A DNA stretch of 64,000 nt from Strongylocentrotus purpuratus. Taxonomy: Eukaryota > Echinodermata > Echinoidea > Camarodonta > Strongylocentrotidae. The stretch is taken from NCBI RefSeq assembly GCF_000002235.5, contig NW_022145606.1, forward strand, positions 50,129,333 to 50,193,332, given 5' to 3'. Below the pieces are notes generated by a model. It was not told the DNA's origin. It was given only the letters and a program-made list of their open reading frames with translations, and ran no database searches. Below, one piece after another: positions 56,562 through 64,000 of the stretch. Position 1 is the first letter of the stretch; each line of letters begins with the position of its first letter. Made by a program: the position numbers and the translations under genes.

Positions 56562-59500
56562 TGAGGAGAGAGAGAGGGGGAGGGAGGAGAGAGAGAGAGA
56601 GAGAGAGGGAGGGGAGAAAGACAAGCAGACAGACAGAGAGAAGAGAGGTGGATAGGGAGAGAAAGGGAGAGAGAAAGAGGGAGAGAGAGTGAGAGAGAGA
56701 AAAAAAAGATGGTAACAGGGAAGAGAAAGATGAAGAAAGATAAATGAAAACAGAAATGGAAGAGAAAGGTAGAGGGGTAGGAGAGAGAAGGTAGGAGAGA
56801 AGAGGGAACGGGAGAGTGAGGCAGATCAAAATGGTGGAAAAAGATAGAGAGGAAAAAGGTGAGTGAGAAGGATGGGGAGAGAGAGAGGGAGATGTTGAGG
56901 GAATCAGAGTATGAACAACAAAAGAGGAAAAGAGAAATTATTACCGAGGCCAATATCAAACAGTGACTATAGTATTTTATCAGGTTACACTTAACTTTGC
57001 TCTTTCGAAGAAAAAAATACAGCTCTCTAAACAAAAAGCTATTTGACAGTTTGTGGCTCTTAGTTATGAAGTGGTAACTGAAACGAACTACAGTGAAACC
57101 TGTCTATAAAGACCACCCAAGGGAGACAAGTGGTCTTAATGTACAGGTGGTCTTTATGTACAGGTTTCTTTGGTACATGTTTCAATGAAACAACATTTTC
57201 AAGGGAAACAAAAAATTGGTTTTTGTAGACAGGTGGTCTTTCTATACAGGTGGTCACTCAAGAAATTTTGACTGTACATGTATGTGTAATCATTTAAAGT
57301 GACTTTATTCAACCTGCAATCAAAATAGTGCTGTAGCCGAACCGCCGAACCGAACGGAAGTTCGTCGAACATGGCACTTCCGAACCGAACCGAACGCAAA
57401 GGCCTGGTTCGGATATTCAGCAAAAAAAATGTAAACGTTTTTGCAAGCTAATAAACTTTTCATTTTGTACCTAATTTTCATGTTATGATTGCTGATATTA
57501 TATTTACTTTTTTCCCATTTTCCGCCCTTGTGATTTATGCCTATCCAGTGGTGGGCGCAACTTCACTGGCGCCATTTAAATCCCAAATCCTGACCACGCT
57601 ACGTCGCGATCGCAAGCCATAAACAAGAATACATGTGCGTGATCAAAACAAGTTCAGCTCAATTTGCTCAAACCCATTGAACAAAAATTAATATTTTAAT
57701 TGTTACTATATCGGACAAATTTTACAATATAAATAATGAAATAAATATATTTTATAGTATGGTATTTATTTATTCAGGAAAAATAGGGATTTTATATTTT
57801 TCCTATTAAAAATAAAAACTTATAAAAAACAGTTCTTGGCGAGCCTGAAAGTCTCTATGGCACCTTTTATGACTCTAACATTAGACAACAACTGCCTCGG
57901 AAAATCTTTTAAAAATACCATTTATTGACAAATTGAAAACATGATTCTTTTAAAAATTGAAAATAAAACACGATTCAAGACGGAAATACGAATGTAAGTA
58001 GTATTTTTCTTCACAAATAATTACGTTTAGAGCAGTTTTTTAATGTGAAATTTGTGCTGGTCGGAAGCAGTGTGCAGAAGTCGTCCGTGCCGGTCGGGCC
58101 CGGCCTGCCCAGTCCCGACTGCCGTGGCTATAACGCTGCTTGCTATTAAATTACCGAACCCCGAACCGAACCAAGTTCGGGTGAAAAATTGCCGAACTCT
58201 GCCGAACCGAACCGAACACGAACATAGCGTCTGACTTACAGCACTAAATCAAAACAAATCATACCAGCCATCATTATAGATTTAACAAAAGCTGCTTTAT
58301 GAGCAATTGTTGGAATTGCCAATTGAAGAAAACTTACCGATTCCATGGTGATGATAGATCATTGAGCTGACACCATCGAATCTGAATCCATCGAAATTAA
58401 ACTCATCAACCCACCAACGCAGGTTAGAAAGAAGGAATCTTAATACTTCCCAGCTGAAAGGAGAAAAAGCAGAAAGTGATTTCAAAGCACTTTGTTGTAA
58501 AGTGACTCGGTAACATTGCCTCAGATTCTGAGGCAATCATAATTATAAACCTTTAGGTCAGTCAGGAATCCCATTACTTTTACAAGCCGATCACCTGTCT
58601 GATTATCAAGATATTTATGTTTGAAAATCAAAATCAAATGCGTTTTCCTAACGGTTTTTATAACACTACAGTCTATCGGGGATAATGGGTATGGTAAAAT
58701 CGGTCACTCAAAGATTGTTTCTTTTTTGAGGCACTTCATGATCATTTTGAAGCGCAGTTTTTTTAGGGCTTCAATATTACACCATATCACGGACACTGAT
58801 AACATGTAATGCTACGCATTTCAGATTAAACATTGTTAAACGATGCCTTTAAACCTCTTCCGAAGCTCTAACTTTGTCAACAGTAGTCATCAATGACTGT
58901 TGAATTGTTACATAATTTGACTTGCTATCCATGCACCATTCTTAAATTACGTATTAACCCTTACTGTACTGGGCTATTTTGAGCACCCACTGACTGGGGG
59001 GGGCCTGGGAGGCCCCCCCCTATGATCTCGGCCGTCGATTGTCCGATGAACACGAAAATTTGCATGTTTGTAGATATTTACGTAAGGAACAAGATGGTAT
59101 AATTAGTTTTTTCCGAATATGCAAATTTTTGTCGTTAGCCTAATTAATTATGCAAAATGCGCTAATTTTATGCATTTTACCGAAAACGTGTCAAACTCCA
59201 CTTTTTGAATGTTGAAACTCATTATTCATATGAAACTTCTTTTCTAACACAAAAAAGTTGTTTTAATGTAATTAATAATGATAATTTATGCAAATTTTGA
59301 TGCGATTTTCATTTTTTTTTTTTTTTTTTTGATGACATGCGCATACTAATTGTTATGTAATGCCTTACAGGTGTATCCGATTTCGACGAAAATGGTATCA
59401 AAATGTGCGTAAGACTTGAGGGAAAAAAGTCATGAAACGACAATTCAAAATTCCAAGCGGTTGCGGCGCAATCTCCAAAAATGTCGAGGGGGGGGCCTCC

Positions 59501-62500
59501 CAGGCCCCCCCCCCCCCCAGTACAGTAAGGGTTAAATATTTGCCATAGGATTATGCTTCACATTGAGGGTACGTATCTCCTTTCAGAAATAAATGTGAGC
59601 ACATTTTAGATTTCAAAACAATGTTCAACACTTGAATTTGGAGGAAACTGAAAAGTACTTGTTATAGTCATCTTATAGTAAAAGCGCCTATATGTACTAT
59701 CCCATATATGCATATCTCCTAGTACCAGCTTGATAGTACTTACATGTAATTGTTATGGTCAAATATTCTACTATTACACGGCATGATAGTACTTATACAG
59801 TAGGCTTACAGTTGCACCATGTGAGAGAGGGGGAGGATTGGGGAGTCCTGAAAAGGACTGTCAGTAATCTTTCTTTCTTTAGTGTGTGTGTGTAGTCCCT
59901 GAAAAGAACTGTAATCTTTCTTGTGCTTATAGTCTAAAGAGAACTATAGCGCCGGTTGGAGAGGATGGGAAGTAGGAGGGGCTCAATGTTTCGAACAGGT
60001 TGACTATCCGTCATCAGTAAGTGATAGTACTTACTTGTTATAGTCAAATAGTCTACTATCCCACAGCATATGATGTCCCCTTGTGCCTGCATGGAAGTAA
60101 CAGCTATCTGTGCCATCAAACTTGTTGAGACCGTCCAGGGTGTTGTTGGCTGCATGACTGTGAACAACGTCCAAGAAGACATAGATCCCCATCCCGTGGG
60201 CGGTGTCAACCAATCGCTTCAAAGCTTCTGGGTTACCACAGCGACTAGAGGGATTAAGAGTCAGAGAGGGATTAAGGGTCAGAGAGGGATTAAGAGTCAG
60301 AGAGTGAGAAGACATAGATCCCCATCCCGTGGGCCTAGTCAACCAATCGCTTCAGAGATTCTGGGTTACCACAGCGACTACGTACAGAGAGAGATTAAGA
60401 GTCAGAGAGGGATTAAGAGTCAGAGAGGGATTAAGAGTCAGAGAGTTAGAAGACATGGATCCCCATCCCAAGGGCAGTGTCAACCAATCGCTTCAGAGCT
60501 TCTGGGTTACCGCAGCGACTACGTACAGAGAGGGATTAAGAGTCAGAGAGAGATTAAGAGTCAGAGAGTGAGACATAGATCCCCATCCCATGGGCAGTGT
60601 CAACCATGGATCCCCATCCCGTGTTCATTGTCAACCAATCGCTTCAAAGCTTCTGGGTTACCACAGCGACTACGTACAGAGAGGGATAAAGAGTCAGAGA
60701 GTGAGGGTCAAGTTTGCTATTCATAAGGACCGCTATTCATAAGGACCGCCATTCATAAGGACCTCTATTCATAAGGACCATTATTCATAAGGACCACTAT
60801 CCATAACATGTCACAAAATCAATAGCGATCCTTTATGAATAGCGGCCCATAGACAATTTACCTCGCTATTCATAAGGACCACTATTCATAATAGTATTGC
60901 TCTCGATATGACAATATTGGACTCATCTCCGATTCATTCAATATTGTCATAGCTCAAACAATATATTCATGCATCACACTCAAAGCCATCCAATATTACA
61001 TAAATAATGTAGCGGTGTCGTGGTTGAGTGGATACTTCATCAGACTGTGGATCACAAGGTCTGTGGTTCAAGTCCCGCCGCAGCACTAATGTCCCCTGGA
61101 AAAACAATCATCTACATTTGCCGCACTCGACCAGGTGATGTTAATGGGTAACTGGCAGTATAAATTTTTTGAAATGCTAGAGCGCCATAATTTCAGCCAT
61201 GCTAAAGCCAGTGTCATAAATGTGGAGCGCCAAGAGTGTCAAGTTTGACAGACATGAGAGCTATACAAGAACCCATTATTATTAATATTATCAATGAACT
61301 CAATTCAATCTAATGTACATTCGCCACACTCGACGGTAAAAATGATGAGAATGACATATTTAGTGATCTACATGTAGTTGTCGAATTGGGGAGAATTAAA
61401 AAATCAGCATACCTTGATGGAGCAAAGAAGGTGGTCACCTGATACCCAAAGCTAGCATAGAAAGCATGCTCCATTACAGCCATCAGTTGTATTGCATTAT
61501 AGCCTGTAAAGAAAGAAGAAGTGTTGTGGACGAGTGGATAAGTCACGTGACTGCAGATCACAAGGTACAGGGTTCAAGTCCCAGCCCGAAACTAACGTTA
61601 GTCTACATTTGCCACTCTCCTCCAGGTGTTAAATGGGTACCTGGTAAAGTTTGCTCAGCATTGTGAGCGTCTGTAAAATGTGCAAACATTGTGTGCGAGC
61701 AAGGCTGAATCTCATGACTGGGGTAAGAATAAATCTTTTAATTAATTAATTAATTTATTTATTTATTTTGTTTTATTTACCCAGGGTAACCCCATACCTG
61801 GGTAAATAAAACAAAATAAATAAATAAATAAATGTTATACTCGGGGGCCCTGCAATAGTACAACACAAATTACAAACATGTAAATGAATACAGAACAACA
61901 AATATTACTAAGACATCAGACCTGCACGAAATATTAAACTTTTAATCGCTTCAAGACATCGTTGATGTATTAAGCACTATATAAATGCGAAATGTTATTA
62001 TCATTATGAATTAATAAAAATATTAAGAAAATAATTATTACGTATCACACTATGATTTAGAGGGTAGTCTGTGTTTGAATATGAGAATCAGTTTCCCTGA
62101 TGACGTCATCAACAGGAGATATTAAACAAGGTGACCCAACAGATTCTCCAGTGAGTCCAGTCTAGTTGTCTAGACTAGAATCACTGGAGCCTAGTCTAGT
62201 TCAATGGTTTACATGTATTGGTTCATGTATTTACGCTTGAAAGTCAAATTGGGTCACATCACAAAGGCTACAGCTGAAAATTACGGAGGTACAGACTGTC
62301 ACATTGAGATCAACCCTTTGAGGACAGGGATTATTTTTAGGGCTTAATTGATCATGTGTTGTTCTTCAAATTGGCAACAATACTTTTCTTTTAATGCTGT
62401 GCTACATTTTGCATACCTTGACCCTTGATCCTCGGTAGTACATTATCTGTGAAGTGATCGTAGGACGCAACCTTCCCTTCCCAAGATGAGATCCCAACGT

Positions 62501-63317
62501 GAGCTTCATAGATCCTTAGTCCCTGACCGGTCCATTGAGGCTTTGGGTTTTTGGAACTATAGACCTGGTCCTGCGGTGGATCCCAGAAGACGCTCTGGTA
62601 CAGCATTGTCTTCGGGTCTTGGACCGCGTAGCTAGCCCAGGCCAGGTTCCGGTCCACGATCTCGCCGGACTTTGTTTTGATACCGAGCTGTTAGGAAAAG
62701 ATGATGTGAGTTTCTGTTACAAGCAAATGTATACAGACACGGCAACTAAATATCTAAATGGCCTTTACATATCAGAATACAGCCTTCATAAGGGCTCATT
62801 TACATTATATAACAAGATAAAATATAAAAAATAAAACATAAAACGGCAGCGGTTTACCAGGGATTGATTAAAGGCATCGTTTAACATTATGGTGTAATAT
62901 TGAAGCCCTAAACAAATTCACTTCAAAATGATCAAGAATTGCCTCAAAAAAGGAAAAATGTTTGAGTGACTGGTTTTACCATACTCGTTTTCCCCAATAG
63001 ACTGTAGTGTTAGGAAAACGCAAAATTTGGTTTCGATTTCCAATCATAAATATCTCGATAATCAGACAGGCGATCAGCTTGTAAAAGTCATGGGGTTCCT
63101 GAATGACCTAAAGCTTTATAATTATCATCGCAGCATGAGCTAAATCCAGGATTTTGTTTCAGAATCTGAGACAAAGTTACCGGATCCCTTTAAAGTCTTA
63201 CCCTGACGATGCTGTTGTGTGGTATAGGTGAGGTGCCATCGGACTTACTGGGTAGCGTGATCTCCCACTTCCCAAAACCAGTGTTCTGAAGAGGATACTC
63301 CGTCCCTGACCAACCAT
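50761..63317 (-). CDS. GBE1: 1,4-alpha-glucan (glycogen) branching enzyme GBE1, last 12 exons; N-terminus beyond the window
   Basis: Exons in gene order: A 63317-63202, B 62687-62417, C 61503-61413, D 60244-60035, E 58453-58338, F 56425-56298, G 55871-55773, H 54665-54383, I 53451-53267, J 52418-52288, K 51499-51382, L 50829-50761. They encode 604 residues of an enzyme of about 700. The cytosolic enzyme makes alpha-1,6 branches in glycogen. Exon B ends the carbohydrate-binding region and starts the GH13 barrel ([20 protein letters not shown]). Catalytic motifs: GFRFDGVSS (nucleophile Asp, exon E), TIAE (acid/base Glu, end of exon F) and [11 protein letters not shown] (exon H). [14 protein letters not shown] is in exon I. 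All phases match, with GT-AG introns. The C-terminus is [22 protein letters not shown]. Several introns carry exon-boundary copies. Confidence 0.95.
50985..51375 (-). repeat. Three tandem copies of the 3' end of GBE1 exon K plus donor (130-bp unit)
   Basis: Donor-side exon ends fall at 51382 (true exon), 51250, 51120 and 50990, spacings of 132, 130 and 130 bp. The copies ending at 51250 and 51120 reproduce the last 27 codons in frame ([19 protein letters not shown] and MNSLQ) followed by GTAAGC. The copy ending at 50990 is more degraded. Confidence 0.9.
51866..52245. repeat. Degenerate telomere-like CCCTAA arrays in GBE1 intron J-K
   Basis: Two blocks of CCTAACCC/AACCCTGA variants (51866-52040 and 52139-52225) flank a partial copy of exon J. 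They are interstitial and highly degenerate. Confidence 0.75.
52089..52161 (-). pseudogene. Partial copy of the GBE1 exon J 3' end
   Basis: On the minus strand it reads [14 protein letters not shown] and then AA|GTATCC, against [14 protein letters not shown] and the same donor in true exon J. The frame is intact. The copy joins telomere-like sequence where exon J continues with CTTGGAGCAG. Confidence 0.85.
52466..52488. repeat. Poly(C) tract
   Basis: About 20 C in a row just upstream (gene sense) of GBE1 exon J. Confidence 0.9.
52531..53150 (-). repeat. Four tandem copies of the GBE1 exon I 3' end plus donor (175-193-bp unit)
   Basis: Copies start (plus coordinate) at about 53071, 52881, 52708 and 52531; the true exon end is at 53267. 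The first two read [19 protein letters not shown] and [19 protein letters not shown] with a GT donor; the true exon has [12 protein letters not shown]. The third has substitutions and the fourth a frameshift, so they grow more degraded with distance. Confidence 0.9.
53554..53732. mobile_element. Tc1/mariner-type MITE in GBE1 intron H-I
   Basis: Left end TGCAGTCAAACCTG (TA changed to TG), right end CAGGCTTCACTGTA. The interior matches 25744-25915. Confidence 0.7.
53975..54375. repeat. Degenerate GAATTGAACTG tandem sequence in GBE1 intron H-I
   Basis: Irregular repeats of GAATTG/GAACTG, plus about 65-bp units carrying GAAGTTATTTTGATTACATTC. It ends 8 bp from the exon H donor. Confidence 0.75.
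54668..55750. repeat. 44-bp minisatellite, about 24 copies, filling GBE1 intron G-H
   Basis: The unit contains GAGATGATGGAATGTAATC then AGTGCTGAGAGTTTGATGTC. Alternating variants (GATGATGG or GATGACGG, GTGCTG or GTGCTT) form a higher-order pattern. It starts at the exon H acceptor and ends about 20 bp from the exon G donor. Confidence 0.95.
55967..56100 (+). mobile_element. SINE body fragment
   Basis: It contains CTGGCTGGAATGCTGCCCAG and GGAGTGGAGAATGTGCAC, as in the SINE at 1177-1519, then AAGGCGCTATATATGTAAC. Confidence 0.65.
56430..56935. repeat. (GA)n-rich simple sequence, about 500 bp, directly upstream (gene sense) of GBE1 exon F
   Basis: Nearly pure purines on +, so nearly pure CT in the GBE1 transcript, ending only a few bases from the exon F acceptor (56425). 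The Ser/Leu-rich minus-strand open frames here are artefacts. Confidence 0.9.
57089..57276. mobile_element. Tc1/mariner-type MITE (reverse orientation)
   Basis: TACAGTGAAACCTGTC to TTTTGACTGTA. The interior AGACCACCCAAGGGAGACAA is the reverse of the other copies. Confidence 0.7.
57326..58246. mobile_element. hAT-like non-autonomous DNA element with exact 8-bp target duplication
   Basis: Inverted ends TAGTGCTGTAGCC and, inverted, TAGTGCTGTAAGTC. It is flanked on both sides by AATCAAAA (57318-57325 and 58247-58254). Subterminal CCGAACCGAAC repeats sit near both ends. No transposase frame. An 8-bp duplication and such termini fit the hAT superfamily. Confidence 0.85.
58954..59535. mobile_element. 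TTAA-flanked (piggyBac-like) miniature element
   Basis: TTAACCCTTACTGTACTGGG at the left is matched inverted at the right (CCCAGTACAGTAAGGGTTAA). Subterminal GGGGGGCCTGGGAGGCCCCC palindromes lie at both ends. CCC termini next to TTAA fit piggyBac-type elements. No open frame. Confidence 0.8.
60249..60700 (-). repeat. Partial copies of the GBE1 exon D 5' end plus acceptor, with an 18-bp minisatellite
   Basis: Copies at 60308-60378, 60449-60520 and 60606-60672, plus a shorter fragment 60566-60600, repeat the first 70 nt of exon D ([13 protein letters not shown]...) preceded by GTACGTAG. They are separated by GGATTAAGAGTCAGAGAG repeats. All three longer copies meet an in-frame stop within 14-23 codons. 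Confidence 0.9.
60716..60900. repeat. 17-bp tandem repeat (ATTCATAAGGACCGCTA)
   Basis: About six direct copies followed by an inverted piece (TTTATGAATAGCGG) and two more direct copies, in GBE1 intron C-D. Confidence 0.8.
61012..61290 (+). mobile_element. tRNA-derived SINE (type 2 body)
   Basis: A-box-like TGGTTGAGTGG, B-box GGTTCAAGTCC, body with GAGCGCCAAGAGTGTCAAG and tail CCATTATTATTAATATTAT. The head is related to 1177-1519 but the tail differs. Confidence 0.75.
61519..61745 (+). mobile_element. tRNA-derived SINE next to the GBE1 exon C acceptor
   Basis: Head GACGAGTGGATAAG, B-box GGTTCAAGTCC, and a tail passing into (ATTA)n. It starts only 16 bp upstream (gene sense) of exon C. Confidence 0.75.
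61752..61832. repeat. A/T-rich hairpin after the SINE tail
   Basis: The arm TTTATTTTGTTTTATTTACC is answered by GGTAAATAAAACAAAATAAA across an ACCCCATA-containing loop. The arms are more than 30 bp each. Confidence 0.8.
61920..62000 (+). mobile_element. LINE/SINE 3' tail fragment
   Basis: TATTAAGCACTATATAAATG followed by TTATTATCATTAT, like the tails at 20365 and 23545. Confidence 0.4.
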
Positions 63318-63690
63318 CTGTATAAAATAAAGATGGGATTAAAATCTAGTTGAAGTATAGGCAATGCAAAGATTAACACTTTTTCTTGATGTTCTTTATC
63401 TTTCTCTCCCACTTCTTCTTCTTTCTTCTCCTTCTTTTCCTCCTCCCTCTTCTCCTCCTTCTTCTCCATGTCTTTTAGCTTCTTATTGTTATTCTTCTGC
63501 CTCCTTCAATTCTGAAGATTCTTCCACGTTAGATGTCTTTAGAAAAATCTTCAGTGCCTGTGAAAAGGCTGTAATAATTATCTATGGATGATAACTTAGA
63601 AGGGCACGACTTACTATTGCCCTCCCCCCCCCCCCTTCCGAATAAAACCCAAGTGGAATACTCAAAGTACACACGCGTATAAGAATTCCC

Positions 63691-63916
63691 CTTAAAGCCC
63701 CTCTAAAGTGTTGGGAGCCCCAAAAGCCCAAAAATTAAGGGCAAAATTTCACTTCAATTGGATGTCGTTTAAAACACACTCGTGCAAAGATTTCCCTACA
63801 ATCAATTGTGTTTGAAGACATATTGATAAAAGAATGCATAGTTATAGTTTTCTGTTGTATTGCATTCTTTCACCAATATTCAATTTCAAAAATATTGCAG
63901 AGGGGCATTAAAGAGT
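63691..63916. mobile_element. Short inverted-repeat element
   Basis: TTAAAGCCCCTCTAAAG at the left and AGAGGGGCATTAAAG at the right are imperfect inverted repeats around non-coding sequence. Confidence 0.45.
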
Positions 63917-63937
63917 GTATTTTGTTCTGAATAATAA

Positions 63938-64000
63938 CGGGGCGTTGTGGCGTGCACCTGTAATCCAGCTAACAATGGAAGGTACAAACTGATTCAGCTG
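63938..64000 (+). ncRNA. 5' end of an SRP (7SL) RNA-like sequence, cut by the window edge
   Basis: GGGGCGTTGTGGCGTGCACC followed by TGTAATCCAGCT resembles the Alu-domain 5' end of animal 7SL RNA (GGGCG..GTGGCG..TGCCTGTAATCCCAGCT). Downstream the match is looser. It may be a gene, a pseudogene or a 7SL-derived SINE. Only about 60 nt are visible, in antisense orientation within the GBE1 locus. Confidence 0.5.

Noticed and set aside
56244-57034. Ser/Leu/Pro-rich minus-strand frames that look like signal-peptide proteins
   Set aside because: They are a CT repeat read in three frames. One merely includes true GBE1 exon F at its end.
60070-60726. 218-codon + strand frame with [12 protein letters not shown] repeats
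   Set aside because: Antisense of GBE1 exon D and its 18-bp minisatellite; no independent support.
1-64000. CRISPR arrays, bacterial operons, riboswitches or prophage
   Set aside because: The DNA is clearly animal: spliced genes, SINEs, LINEs and MITEs. The regular tandem repeats (44-bp and 130-bp units) lack variable spacers.

Overview
The window is animal nuclear DNA: AT-rich, intron-rich and packed with small transposable elements. Gene content and repeat style point to an invertebrate deuterostome, most likely a sea urchin. The phylum is an inference from family resemblance and repeat style; no database search was possible.

Six protein-coding genes can be supported. (1) The last two exons of an unidentified gene with a basic nuclear-type tail (+, 413-1068). 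(2) FICD, the ER Fic-domain AMP-transferase (-, 6605-10389, 3 exons, complete, 440 aa). (3) DDX51, a nucleolar DEAD-box RNA helicase (+, 10587-22412, 14 exons, complete, 814 aa), head-to-head with FICD across a 197-bp shared promoter. (4) MFSD5, a 12-TM major-facilitator protein (-, 27200-28561, coding region uninterrupted). (5) RPL15/eL15, a large-subunit ribosomal protein (+, 39263-45605, 4 coding exons, 204 aa). (6) GBE1, glycogen branching enzyme (-, 50761-63317, last 12 exons; the N-terminus lies beyond the right edge). All exon models were built from splice signals, and reading phase closes exactly in every gene whose two ends are visible.

Between and inside the genes lie many mobile elements: tRNA-derived SINEs, 5'-truncated LINEs, a LINE containing an oppositely oriented LINE fragment (30.7-36.5 kb), a young LTR element with apparently identical LTRs inside RPL15 intron 3, a probable hAT element with an exact 8-bp target duplication, TTAA-flanked elements, Tc1/mariner-type miniature elements (TA-CAGT ends) and an abundant palindromic miniature family. 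A sequence resembling the 5' end of SRP (7SL) RNA begins at about 63938 and runs off the window.

The most unusual feature is the architecture of GBE1. Four of its exons (D, I, J, K) have partial copies of their own exon-intron boundary in the adjacent intron, mostly in tandem. One intron (G-H) is almost entirely a 44-bp minisatellite, another acceptor sits behind about 500 nt of pyrimidine repeat, and a 72-bp repeat starts at the stop codon. In DDX51, exon 13 lies between two long triplet arrays of opposite polarity, an arrangement that could loop the exon out. DDX51 intron 3 also carries ghost copies of the starts of exons 3 and 4.
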